The notes under the pieces: generated by a model
What the model saw: the letters and a program-made list of their open reading frames with translations, nothing else
Told to the model about the DNA's origin: nothing
The model's database searches: none
Part shown: positions 7,388 to 15,740 of the stretch, one piece after another
Numbering within the stretch: position 1 is the stretch's first letter
Layout: the number at the start of each line of letters is the position of its first letter
NCBI GenBank assembly: GCA_910577735.1
Contig: CAJTOO010000020.1
Span: 1-61,973 of the forward strand
Reading direction: 5' to 3'
Origin: an uncultured Lachnospiraceae bacterium
GTDB taxonomy: Bacteria; Bacillota; Clostridia; Lachnospirales; Lachnospiraceae
DNA length: 61,973 nt
Made by a program: the position numbers and the translations under genes

Positions 7388-8437
7388 CTACTCGGCAATG
7401 CGTATCACCGCTTTTACAATATCTGCCTTATTGTTCACACTGTAGTCCATAGCCTTCTGTGCCTCATCAAGGCCAAAGATATCCGTCACGATGCCTTTTA
7501 AGTTTACTTTGCCTGCTGCAACAGCCTCGATTGCCATAGGATAGATATGGCGGTAGCGGAATACGGTCTTGAAGGTCAGTTCTTTATCTAATGCAAGGCT
7601 CATGGGCAGTGTCATCTCCCCGCTCTTGCTGTAACCCACCAGCACGATTGCGGCGCCCTTCTTTGTCATATGTATGGTCTGTACCGTAGTTGCCTGTGTG
7701 CCTGCGGTCTCCACTGCCAGATCACATCCTCTGCCATCCGTCAGCTTCCTCACCGCTTCCACTGCGTCTGTCTGTGCTCCATTGATGACACCGTCTGCGC
7801 CCAGTTCCAGCGCTTTCTGAAGTCGTTTTTCCATGATATCGACCACGTAAACTTTGGATACGCCCATTGCCTTTAAGGCCATCATCGTCACCAGACCGAT
7901 ACAGCCTGCCCCCATGACCACTGCAGTCTGTCCGGCCCTTGCGCCTCCCTGCATGGCGGCATGAAAGCCCACTGCCAAAGGCTCGATCAAGGCGCCCTCC
8001 ATAGTGCTTACGTTATCGGGCAGCTTAAAGCACAGATCTGCTTCATGAGCCACATACTCCTGAAATACACCGTCCACCGGCGGCGTTGCGAAAAAGACCA
8101 CATCCGGACAGAGATTGTACCTGCCTGTCTTACAGAACTCGCAGTGTCCACAGGTCTTGCCGGGTTCCAGCGCAACCCTGTCACCGACTTTCAGATGCTT
8201 TACATCCTTTCCCACTTCCACAACGGTTCCGCCCGGCTCATGCCCAAGTACAAAGGGCGGTTTCACCACGTAATCGCCAATGGCGCCCGTCTCATAATAA
8301 TGCAGGTCACTGCCGCAGATGCCCACATACTCTAATTTGACCAGTACCTCGTTGTCCTTCGCCTGCGGGATATCCCTCTCCTCGATTTCCATCTTGCCAA
8401 TCCCCAACATAACCGCCGTTTTCATTTTTCCTTCCAT
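7388..8437 (-). CDS. zinc-dependent medium-chain alcohol (polyol/sorbitol-type) dehydrogenase
   Basis: 349 residues of the MDR superfamily: catalytic zinc ligands in GICGSDLHYYE and the GHEPGG segment, four structural-zinc cysteines in CGHCEFCKTGRYNLCPD, and the nucleotide-binding VMGAGCIGLVT (about 176). The FATPPVDGVFQEYVAHE loop is typical of sorbitol/xylitol dehydrogenases, so oxidation of a sugar alcohol with NAD(P) is likely; the exact substrate is not readable. ATG at 8437 is used; an ATG four codons on (8425), preceded by GGAAGGA, is an alternative. It has its own near-consensus promoter with a motif shared with the neighbouring ROK gene, so that repressor probably controls it. Confidence 0.87.
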   Translation of the reverse strand: MEGKMKTAVMLGIGKMEIEERDIPQAKDNEVLVKLEYVGICGSDLHYYETGAIGDYVVKPPFVLGHEPGGTVVEVGKDVKHLKVGDRVALEPGKTCGHCEFCKTGRYNLCPDVVFFATPPVDGVFQEYVAHEADLCFKLPDNVSTMEGALIEPLAVGFHAAMQGGARAGQTAVVMGAGCIGLVTMMALKAMGVSKVYVVDIMEKRLQKALELGADGVINGAQTDAVEAVRKLTDGRGCDLAVETAGTQATTVQTIHMTKKGAAIVLVGYSKSGEMTLPMSLALDKELTFKTVFRYRHIYPMAIEAVAAGKVNLKGIVTDIFGLDEAQKAMDYSVNNKADIVKAVIRIAE

Positions 8438-8574
8438 GATGTTCTCTCCCTTTTATATTGTTATTCTATTTACCTTCTATCTCATCAGAAAATTCTTGTC
8501 ATCTCCTTTTACCATTTTCTTTTTTTATCGCCATTTCCTCATTTTCACACGATAAACAAGCTTCTTTATTTATT

Positions 8575-8633
8575 ACTTTATTAAATAGTTTTATTATGTA
8601 TCTTATTTTATGGACAGGGATGGGTTTTGTCAA
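8575..8633 (-). promoter_or_regulatory. promoter and putative ROK operator of the dehydrogenase gene
   Basis: Minus-strand TTGACA (8628-8633), 17-base spacer, TAAAAT (8605-8610). ACTTTATTAAA at 8575-8585 lies about 13-23 bases after the predicted start site and recurs at the ROK promoter (9934-9944). The remaining leader to 8437 is T/C-rich with no structure I could recognise. Confidence 0.7.
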
Positions 8634-8723
8634 TGGATTTTTATCAAAAACTGCCCCAAAACTGCGCTTTCATCATTTCCACCAAAACTTCATCCGGACT
8701 TTCATTCAAAATGCACACAAAAA

Positions 8724-8749
8724 AAGAAGTCTCATTTCTGAAACCTCTT
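8724..8749 (-). terminator. rho-independent terminator after the ROK gene
   Basis: On the minus strand AAGAGGTTTC and GAGACTTCTT form a 10-bp stem (two G-U pairs) with loop AGAAAT followed by seven Ts, about 45 bases past the ROK stop. Confidence 0.75.
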
Positions 8750-8792
8750 TGTATCACCATTCTGCGCTGGCACAGGGTGTATGTTATATCTG

Positions 8793-9926
8793 TTATATCT
8801 GACTGACAAAATCTTCGATCACTTTCAATGCTGCTCCCAGTGCAGCCGCTGCCACCTTGTAATTGCAGGCTTTCACAAAGGGATCCTTTTCCCCGAAAGT
8901 GTTCCGCCCGGCCACTTTATTCCATAGCGCCTGCAGGTGCGTGCCCATATAGTTTCCCACATAGCCACCCAAAACGATATCACAGTCCAGAACCATATGG
9001 ATATTGTTCACTGCAATTGCCAGATAATCCGTGTACGAGTCCCATATCTTTACCGCCTCTGCCTCCCCCTGATCCAGCATGCTGAAAAACTGTTCCAGCT
9101 TTCCATCTGCCGCATCGGATAAGTGCCAGGCCGCACAATAGACATCCAGGCATCCTCTTTTACCACAATAGCAGCTTTCTCCATCTATGACAACAGTCAT
9201 ATGCCCCACTTCGCCGCAACGGAAATTCTTCCCCTGAATCAGCTCATTTCCATTATAGATCGCGCCGCCCACGGTATTGCTTAAAGAAAGATAGAAAAAA
9301 TGTTCTGCCCCCTCCCGGTGAAAGCCCTCCGCATATGCCCCTGCATTGGCATCATTGATAAAGAAGCACGGATAAGAAAAGAAGGCGCTCACTGCGGCAA
9401 GCGGTACCGCTTCTACCCACAATATATGGGAATAAGTTATCATCTCTTTATCCAGATCAATAATCCCCGGAAAGGAGATACCCACACCCAGAATCTTATC
9501 CTTGTCAGCGCCGCTTTCCTTTAAAAAAATCTCCAGTCTTTCACTGACCTTCCGGTAATACTCTTCTCCGGAAAGATAGGGTTGATAGATGCGCTCATAT
9601 TTGAGGATTTCACCCACAATATTGGTGAGCACCAGTGTCATGTGATTTTTGGTAATATCCAATCCCACCGCCAGTCTGGCATTGACAACCGCCGATATAG
9701 CCTTCGCCCTTCTTCCCCCGGTGGACTGGAATTCCCCTTTCTCCTCCAGCAGCCCCTCCGCTATCAGCTCTTTCGTAATCTGCGTTGCTGTGGGCAGACT
9801 GATTTTCATATTATAGGAGATTTCAGGATTTGACACCGTTTCCTGTTTACAGATATAGCGAAAAACCTCGTTCCTGTTTTTTTTCTTTACTTCTATATTA
9901 GTTATCTTCTTTTTATCCACGCCCAT
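8793..9926 (-). CDS. ROK-family transcriptional repressor (dehydrogenase-linked)
   Basis: About 377 residues from the ATG at 9926; the frame extends further upstream, but that part overlaps the promoter. N-terminal winged helix (KKNRNEVFRYIC, NPEISYNMKISLPTATQITKELIAEG split by a turn), then the ROK sugar-kinase-like fold with GLDITKNHMTL, the C-x-C-G-x-x-G-C-L zinc motif in CYCGKRGCLDVYC, and the VVIDGE/GEVGHM segment. Such proteins bind DNA without sugar and release it on binding a sugar or sugar phosphate. A palindrome (ACTTTA-T-TAAAGT) lies just upstream of its start and the same sequence follows the dehydrogenase promoter, so it probably represses itself and that gene. The start is uncertain: only a weak AGGTG precedes it. 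Confidence 0.83.
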   Translation of the reverse strand: MGVDKKKITNIEVKKKNRNEVFRYICKQETVSNPEISYNMKISLPTATQITKELIAEGLLEEKGEFQSTGGRRAKAISAVVNARLAVGLDITKNHMTLVLTNIVGEILKYERIYQPYLSGEEYYRKVSERLEIFLKESGADKDKILGVGISFPGIIDLDKEMITYSHILWVEAVPLAAVSAFFSYPCFFINDANAGAYAEGFHREGAEHFFYLSLSNTVGGAIYNGNELIQGKNFRCGEVGHMTVVIDGESCYCGKRGCLDVYCAAWHLSDAADGKLEQFFSMLDQGEAEAVKIWDSYTDYLAIAVNNIHMVLDCDIVLGGYVGNYMGTHLQALWNKVAGRNTFGEKDPFVKACNYKVAAAALGAALKVIEDFVSQI

Positions 9927-9933
9927 CACCTGC

Positions 9934-9984
9934 ACTTTATTAAAGTATTTTCTAAAGTATAGCACCGGGCTTGTCAAAAAGCAA
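9934..9984 (-). promoter_or_regulatory. promoter and autoregulatory operator of the ROK gene
   Basis: Minus-strand TTGCTT (9979-9984), 17-base spacer and TATACT (9956-9961). The palindrome ACTTTATTAAAGT (9934-9946; ACTTTA/TAAAGT around one base) starts about three bases after the predicted transcription start, a roadblock position. Confidence 0.65.
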
Positions 9985-9991
9985 CTTTACG

Positions 9992-10852
9992 CTACTGTCT
10001 GCCTGACAAGTTTATCAATTCCACAATCTTATCCACTGCTGTCTTGTTGGACACGATGGATACTTCCGGGAACTGCTTATAATTTGGCAGCATTTCCAGA
10101 ATCACATAATCATCATATCCTATTTTGTGCAAAGCATGTGCAACCTCATGAAAGTCCACATCCCCTGCAAACAGATCTACGAATGCCCCAAGTCCCGCCT
10201 GTGAAGTGCGGTAATCGGACAAATGGATTTTTTTAATATGGTCACCCAAAATTTCTATCCAATCACCAGGATAGCCGAGATACATAATATTTCCCACGTC
10301 GAAATAGACGCCGACGTTAGGAGAACCCACTTCTTCAAGCAGCCGCTTCACTTCCAAAGGTGATAGTAAGAATCGGTTCCATACGTTTTCTATTCCGATA
10401 TTTACCTTGGCCTTTTCTGCTTCTTTGGACAAAATCTCCAAAGCACGCCGGCATCTGTCATATGCCAGATCATATCTTACCCGCTCAGGCTTTGATGCAA
10501 AGTCGCATCCTACATACCCCGGAACGACTAAGATTGTATCCGCCCCCAGCAGATGAGCCGCTTCTATTTGCTTTTTTACGATATCCAGAGCTCTCTTCGC
10601 GATTCCGGCATCATTGGAAACCAGATTATTTTCCCAGAGGGCCCATACTCCCACACTCGGTATTTCCAGTCCGTGGCTGTCTGCCAGATTTTTTATTTCT
10701 TTGATTTGTGCCGCGGTTGTACAGGGATTCAGATATCCGTTTTCACTCATAACAGGCTCTGCCCCGTCATATCCCGCTGCTCTTATTTTTCCAAAAATAT
10801 CATCTAAATCCGCGTCTTCCGTAAACGAAAATAAACTGACTCCTGTCTTCAT
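9992..10852 (-). CDS. sugar phosphate isomerase/epimerase (AP endonuclease 2-like TIM barrel)
   Basis: 286 residues with the xylose isomerase-like TIM barrel pattern: an early GYDGAEP, TILVVPGYVG in the middle, metal-site segments IGIENVWNRF, VGVYFDVGN, KKIHLSDYR and a late VILEMLPNY. The Glu, Asp, His and Glu in those segments form the usual divalent metal site. Family members isomerise or epimerise ketoses and inosose derivatives. It closes the ROK-isomerase-RbsABC-Idh operon. With a second family member at the other end of the operon (15741) and an Idh-like oxidoreductase beside it, an inositol-like or rare-sugar route is plausible, but no inositol marker genes are present. Confidence 0.82.
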   Translation of the reverse strand: MKTGVSLFSFTEDADLDDIFGKIRAAGYDGAEPVMSENGYLNPCTTAAQIKEIKNLADSHGLEIPSVGVWALWENNLVSNDAGIAKRALDIVKKQIEAAHLLGADTILVVPGYVGCDFASKPERVRYDLAYDRCRRALEILSKEAEKAKVNIGIENVWNRFLLSPLEVKRLLEEVGSPNVGVYFDVGNIMYLGYPGDWIEILGDHIKKIHLSDYRTSQAGLGAFVDLFAGDVDFHEVAHALHKIGYDDYVILEMLPNYKQFPEVSIVSNKTAVDKIVELINLSGRQ

Positions 10853-10910
10853 CCTGCCCTCCCTGATTCCGTTTTGCTGTGACTCAAATCTATGCGGAGA
10901 ATAATTTCTT

Positions 10911-10936
10911 GGCGTCCCGTCCTATGGTGGGACGTC
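10911..10936. other. intercistronic hairpin
   Basis: GGCGTCCC (10911-10918) pairs with GGGACGTC (10929-10936) over a 10-base loop in the 103-base gap between the oxidoreductase and the isomerase. No T tract follows on the minus strand, so it looks more like an mRNA processing or stability element than a terminator. Confidence 0.4.
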
Positions 10937-10955
10937 TTTGGAAACTCTTCTCACC

Positions 10956-11963
10956 CTATGCATAAGAAACCTTCACCTTTGCCCCTGTCTCCAAGGATGT
11001 CCGTATTGCCTCTATGGTACAGAGCACATTCCTGACATCCTCCATACAGATGATTTCAGATTCCTTATCCTGTTCCACACAGCTTAAGAAATGAAGCAGC
11101 TCTGTCTCATAAGCATCTGTTTCATCCAGCGGGAGCACCGTTGTGTTGCCATCCTCGTAGACTCTGGTCTCTCTTCTTGCGCTTCCCACATCCTCTAAGT
11201 TGGATCCGGCCTTCATTATGTAATCATAGACCTTTTTCTCGCCAACCAGCCGAAGCTGCATGGTAAAAGGATACCCCTTTGCCATTTCGATGATGCCCTC
11301 TACGGATGCGCTGATTCCACTCGGAAAGCTCAGAACACTCATCACATGATTCCAGCAGCCGTACTCATTCTTTTGTCCTACTGCGTATACGTATTCTGCT
11401 TTCCCCAGCAGGTGGCATATATAATCCACATCATGCAGATGCAGATCCAGTAAACCGCCGCCGCTGTTTTCCACTTTCCTATACCATTCACTCCACGCCG
11501 GATGCTCCGACAGCCTCGCCGCGTAAACTGCTTTTAAATCCCCAAGCTCGCCGCTTTCATACTTCCTTTTCGCTGTCACGTATTCCGGCCAGAAACGCAC
11601 TACCTGTCCCACAAACATTCTCTTGCCGCTTTGTTCCACGGCGCGTATCATCCCATCCAACTGCCTGACTGAGAATGTGACCGGCTTTTCACAAAATACA
11701 TATTTCTTATGTTTGGCCGCTGTCATAACATACTCTTCATGTAAAAAGGTCGGCACACAGATATCCATAACATCTACATCACACTGCTTTAGCAGATCTT
11801 CTATCTCGTCAAAGTAGGCACATTGAAATTCCTCCGCAAAGGTTTCTCCAAGTTCTCTGTTTTTATCACATAATCCAACTACCTTAGCGTTTTGTGCTTT
11901 TACATAAATCTGGGCATGGGTTCTGCCCATAAATCCGGCTCCTATAATTGCTATTTTAATCAC
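10956..11963 (-). CDS. Gfo/Idh/MocA family NAD(P)-dependent oxidoreductase
   Basis: 335 residues. Rossmann fold with IIGAGFMGRTHA (about 4-15), the family signature FCEKPV (catalytic Lys, about residue 94), and the C-terminal alpha/beta substrate domain containing GGGLLDLHLHDVDYI with the His and Asp used in catalysis. It oxidises or reduces a sugar or cyclitol hydroxyl. It sits 14 bases downstream of the permease gene, in the same operon as two TIM-barrel isomerases and a periplasmic-type sugar importer. Substrate not readable from sequence. Confidence 0.87.
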   Translation of the reverse strand: MIKIAIIGAGFMGRTHAQIYVKAQNAKVVGLCDKNRELGETFAEEFQCAYFDEIEDLLKQCDVDVMDICVPTFLHEEYVMTAAKHKKYVFCEKPVTFSVRQLDGMIRAVEQSGKRMFVGQVVRFWPEYVTAKRKYESGELGDLKAVYAARLSEHPAWSEWYRKVENSGGGLLDLHLHDVDYICHLLGKAEYVYAVGQKNEYGCWNHVMSVLSFPSGISASVEGIIEMAKGYPFTMQLRLVGEKKVYDYIMKAGSNLEDVGSARRETRVYEDGNTTVLPLDETDAYETELLHFLSCVEQDKESEIICMEDVRNVLCTIEAIRTSLETGAKVKVSYA

Positions 11964-11977
11964 GTCATGCCCTCCTG

Positions 11978-12925
11978 TTATTTGTTTTTCTTCATATTAT
12001 TTACATTACTGAGCACTACCGCACATACGATAATCGCTCCGGTAACAATCGTCTGGATGTATGTTTCCACCTGTAAAATATTCATGGCATTGCTGATGAC
12101 ACCCATTAGAATACATCCTAAGAAGGCACCGGAAATCGTTCCTTTGCCGCCGTCAAAAGTTACCCCGCCAATAATCGCCGCAGTCAGGGCATTTGTCTCA
12201 TAACCGGTTCCGGCATTGGCTGTGATCGAATCTATTCTTGCCGAAAAAATAATCGCTGCCACCGCACAGAAGAATCCGGCAATTCCGTAAATGATCACTT
12301 TGTATTTTACCACATGAATACCTGACAGAAAGGCATTCTTTTCATTGCCTCCAAGGGCCACGATGCGGCGTCCGAATTTGGTCCTGTTCATAATCACATA
12401 GGATACCAAAACCATGGCCATGAGGACGAACAGCATGACGGGAAACACATTAAAAAGTTTGGTCTTGCCAATGACGTTAAAAGCGCCTCCAAAACTCATG
12501 ATCCTGCCGCCGGAGATGGTAAGCGCAAGACCGTAGAACATCTGGCTGGTTCCCAGTGTAATAATGAGCGGAATACATTTGCTTTTGGCTATGACTACAC
12601 CGTTTAAAATGCCGCACAAAGCAGCGGTTATCATACCTGCCAGCACTGCCAGCGCCACATTGCCATTCACACTGATGATCTGTGCCATCACCACGCCTGA
12701 CAGTACCATAATATTACCGATAGACAGGTCAATGCCGCCGCTGATCAAGAGCATGCTCATGGCCATTGTCAGAATACCAATGACAGATATCTGCTGAAAA
12801 ATGGTGATCAAATTTTTCACTGCTATGAATCTTGGATTGATCATCGCCACAATAGCGACAATGGCAACAATCACAAGGCTGAGTAAGATTCTCTGGTCTT
12901 TTAAAAAAGTTATTTTAGTTTTCAT
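11978..12925 (-). CDS. ribose-type (CUT2) sugar ABC transporter permease
   Basis: 315 residues, about eight to ten hydrophobic helices, with the RbsC-type core ISGGIDLSIGNIMVLSGV (about 62-79) and the late AIIGGVTFDGGKGTISGAFLG segment that contacts the ATPase. It starts 11 bases before the end of the ATPase gene, so translation is coupled. It forms a homodimeric channel in the membrane with the RbsA-like ATPase (12915) and the binding protein (14559). Confidence 0.92.
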   Translation of the reverse strand: MKTKITFLKDQRILLSLVIVAIVAIVAMINPRFIAVKNLITIFQQISVIGILTMAMSMLLISGGIDLSIGNIMVLSGVVMAQIISVNGNVALAVLAGMITAALCGILNGVVIAKSKCIPLIITLGTSQMFYGLALTISGGRIMSFGGAFNVIGKTKLFNVFPVMLFVLMAMVLVSYVIMNRTKFGRRIVALGGNEKNAFLSGIHVVKYKVIIYGIAGFFCAVAAIIFSARIDSITANAGTGYETNALTAAIIGGVTFDGGKGTISGAFLGCILMGVISNAMNILQVETYIQTIVTGAIIVCAVVLSNVNNMKKNK

Positions 12926-14438
12926 ATTTTTTCACTCCCAACGCCTGTTTTATAATATTTTGTTCCGTGATGGCTTCTCCCGCCAATTCTCCGTCAATGC
13001 CGCCGTCTCTGATGACCAGTACCCTGTCACTCATGGAAATCAATTCCGGCATATCAGAACTTATCATGATGATACATTTGCCCTGCTTCGTAAGTTTTGA
13101 CATCTGTTTATAAAATTCTGCTTTGGCATTGATGTCGATTCCCCGTGTCGGTTCGTCAAAAATATAGATTTCCTGCTCAATAAAGAGCCATTTTGCCAAA
13201 ACCACTTTCTGCTGGTTTCCGCCGGACAAATATACTGCTTCCGTCCAAAGGGAAGGCGTTTTGACGCGTAAGTCAGAGATTAACGTTTCCACATAGGGAG
13301 GAAATTTTTTAATCTGGACAAAGAATCCCTTTATCTTATCCCGCAGCCCAATGATCGTCACATTCTCAAGCACGGAATTATGAAGCATCAATCCCAGTTT
13401 CTGTCTGTCTTCCGTAATGTGGGCAAACCCTTCCCTGATGCTGTCCCGCGGATTTTTGATTTCTACCTTCTTACCGTGTATCCTGATTTCCCCGCCATAT
13501 TTACTGTCCGCTCCGGTTAATGCGCGTACAATCTCCGTTCGTCCTGCGCCCACCATTCCTGCAAACCCTACAATTTCACCTTTTCTTACCTGAAAACTGA
13601 TTTTAGGACTGTCCTTCTTTAACTGTAGATCTTTTACCTCCAGAAGCACTTCTCCAATCGGCTGCTTTTCCTTTTGATAAAAGGTATCCACTGGCCGTCC
13701 GACCATGTCTGTGGTGATTGTCGCTATTGCAATATCCCGGTTTTTGTTTTGATAAGTATTGACAACCGCCCCATCACGTATTACCGTTACTCTGTCCGCT
13801 ATTTGTTGTATTTCATTCAGGAAATGGGAAATATATATGATGCTGATTCCCTTTTCCGATATTGTCTTCGTTAGTTTTAATACTTTTGCCGCGTCCTCCA
13901 CATTAAACATGGAGGTTGGCTCATCCATGATCAGAACCTTTGGTTCTACCGACAATGCCTTTAATATTTTGACAAACTGCTGGTCAGAAACAGAAAGGTT
14001 TTCTATCTTGGTCAGCGGATTGATCTGTATATCCAGTTCTTGTATCTGTCTTTGTGTTTCTTCCAACATATCTTTAAATTTAACAAACCCAAAACGATTT
14101 GCCTTTTCATTTCCAACATAAATGTTCTCTACCACATTCATGCTTGCAACCAGGTCATTTTCCTGATAAACAATGTTGATTCCCAATTCTTTTGATAAGT
14201 TGGGGGTTAATGTGTCATATGATTTTCCTTCCACCTCTATGCTGCCTGCGGTAGGCCGGTATGCGCCGCTTAAGACTTTCATCAGCGTAGACTTTCCGGC
14301 GCCGTTTTCGCCCACCAGACAATGTATTTCTCCCCGATACAAGTCAAAGGTAATGCCGGACAATGCATAGACTCCCGAAAATTCTTTCTGAATTTCATTC
14401 ATTCTTAAAATAGGATTGTTATTGTAATCAATATCCAC
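12915..14438 (-). CDS. ribose-type sugar ABC transporter ATP-binding protein (two ATPase domains)
   Basis: 507 residues with two fused nucleotide-binding domains, as in RbsA/MglA. Domain 1 has Walker A GENGAGKST (about 41) and Walker B VLIMDEPTS; domain 2 has the usual degenerate Walker A GMVGAGRTE (about 290), a good signature LSGGNQQK and Walker B IYIFDEPTRGID. It drives uptake of a monosaccharide or polyol. It is separated from the binding-protein gene by 120 bases that hold a strong hairpin, which would lower its expression relative to the binding protein. Confidence 0.93.
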   Translation of the reverse strand: MDIDYNNNPILRMNEIQKEFSGVYALSGITFDLYRGEIHCLVGENGAGKSTLMKVLSGAYRPTAGSIEVEGKSYDTLTPNLSKELGINIVYQENDLVASMNVVENIYVGNEKANRFGFVKFKDMLEETQRQIQELDIQINPLTKIENLSVSDQQFVKILKALSVEPKVLIMDEPTSMFNVEDAAKVLKLTKTISEKGISIIYISHFLNEIQQIADRVTVIRDGAVVNTYQNKNRDIAIATITTDMVGRPVDTFYQKEKQPIGEVLLEVKDLQLKKDSPKISFQVRKGEIVGFAGMVGAGRTEIVRALTGADSKYGGEIRIHGKKVEIKNPRDSIREGFAHITEDRQKLGLMLHNSVLENVTIIGLRDKIKGFFVQIKKFPPYVETLISDLRVKTPSLWTEAVYLSGGNQQKVVLAKWLFIEQEIYIFDEPTRGIDINAKAEFYKQMSKLTKQGKCIIMISSDMPELISMSDRVLVIRDGGIDGELAGEAITEQNIIKQALGVKKYEN

Positions 14439-14507
14439 TATTCTGCCTCCCAGAAATCACCGTTTAAGAACGATGACTCATTACACTGTTGCCATTTCCT
14501 GTATAGC

Positions 14508-14545
14508 AAAACTGCCCCAAAGCCGACTGGCTTTGAGACAGCTTT
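14508..14545 (-). other. 17-bp intercistronic hairpin after the binding-protein gene
   Basis: 14508-14524 and 14529-14545 form a continuous 17-bp stem (several G-U pairs) with a 4-base loop. On the minus strand it ends in TTTT and then GCTATAC, so at most partial termination is expected. Such hairpins commonly protect the binding-protein mRNA and set the excess of binding protein over transporter. Confidence 0.7.
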
Positions 14546-14558
14546 GTTCTGTAATCCT

Positions 14559-15662
14559 TTATTTTCCTGCTACAAATGCATAGGCTGCTTCATAATCATC
14601 CCAGGCAATAAACTCGTCTAACTTATCAGCAGATACCGGGATAATCGGCAGTGAGATAAACTGCTCCGGTGTTTTGCCGTCCACCACCACATCATATAAA
14701 TTCTGGAATGTACGAACACCCTGAATGGAAACCGGTGCTGTCATATTGGCAGCTTCAATACCGTCCTGCAGCATCTTGTAGTCATCCGGTGATCCGCCTG
14801 TAGACACAATCGGAATATTCTCCATGCCTGCATCCTGTAATGCCTGATAGCATCCCTGTGCCATCATACCATTGTTTGCGAAGATATAATCAAACTCTTC
14901 ACCTGATGCGATCAGATCCGTTGTTACGTTATATGCCTTATCTGTTAACCAATCACCGTGCAGTGTTGCTACGATTTCAACCTTATCGCCAAACTCTTCT
15001 ATTGCACGGTCCACACCTTCCTGGTATTTCTCATACACGCCTGCACCCTGCTGACCTGCACAGAAAAATACTTTTGCATTGGGATGTACTTCTGAAATAT
15101 ACTTAATCGCTTCATATCCGATCTGGTCATATTCACAGGCAACACTGGCGATATAATCTCCCGGATCCTCCACATCCATCTTGAAGTTTTCTACGGTAAC
15201 CGGAATTCCTGCTTCATTTGCCATTTTTACAAGCTGTGCCCCCTGCTCTGTAGAAATGGGGAAGATAGAAATTCCGTCAACGCCCTGCTGGATTAAGGAT
15301 TCCATTGCCGTCACAGATTCTTCCAGGCTGTTTTTAGAATCTAACACAACTGTCTCTACTTCTACATCTGCCTGTGTCGCTGCATATTCAAATGCTCTTG
15401 CGGAATACTCATTCCAGATATCTGTCATATCATAAGCGATATAACCGAATGTGTAACTGTCTTTTGCTTCTGTTGGTGTCTCTTCTGCCTCTGCTGCCGG
15501 CGCCTCCTCTTCACTTGCTTCCGGAGCTTCTGTCTGCGCAGCGGGTGTTTCCTCTGCCGCTGCCGGCGTTTCTGCGGGTGCTGCCGGTTCATTTGAGCCT
15601 CCGCATGCCATCAGTGAACATGCCATTGCCGCACTGAGTAATACTGCTGTCATCTTTTTCAT
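14559..15662 (-). CDS. sugar-binding lipoprotein of the ribose-type ABC importer
   Basis: 367 residues. Lipoprotein signal with hydrophobic core and lipobox LMAC (Cys20), an Ala/Glu/Pro-rich linker (about 24-70), then a periplasmic-binding-protein type I (peripla_BP_4) fold starting YTFGYIAYDMTDIWNEYSA and containing GVDGISIFPIS, YDQIGYEAIKYI and FANNGMMAQG. It captures a sugar at the outer face of the membrane for the RbsA/RbsC pair. Strong ribosome site AGGAGGAC before the ATG. The unusual WNEYSARAFEYAA in the first helix differs from ribose or galactose binders, so the ligand is unknown. Confidence 0.92.
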   Translation of the reverse strand: MKKMTAVLLSAAMACSLMACGGSNEPAAPAETPAAAEETPAAQTEAPEASEEEAPAAEAEETPTEAKDSYTFGYIAYDMTDIWNEYSARAFEYAATQADVEVETVVLDSKNSLEESVTAMESLIQQGVDGISIFPISTEQGAQLVKMANEAGIPVTVENFKMDVEDPGDYIASVACEYDQIGYEAIKYISEVHPNAKVFFCAGQQGAGVYEKYQEGVDRAIEEFGDKVEIVATLHGDWLTDKAYNVTTDLIASGEEFDYIFANNGMMAQGCYQALQDAGMENIPIVSTGGSPDDYKMLQDGIEAANMTAPVSIQGVRTFQNLYDVVVDGKTPEQFISLPIIPVSADKLDEFIAWDDYEAAYAFVAGK

Positions 15663-15740
15663 TTTTTGTCCTCCTGTAATCTTCTTTCTTTTCCTTTATC
15701 AAAAACACTTTCGTGTCTTTTGATCCCTTTGGGGAACCTC

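Noticed and set aside
8647..14521. 14-base sequence AAAACTGCCCCAAA present at 8647-8660 and 14508-14521
   Set aside because: At 14508 it is half of a hairpin, at 8647 there is no pairing partner. Two copies of this length in 62 kb near T/C-rich DNA do not by themselves prove a shared site.
15701..15720. Small ACAC/GTGT hairpin between the TIM-barrel gene and the binding-protein gene
   Set aside because: Only four to five base pairs, mostly A-T outside; too weak to call.
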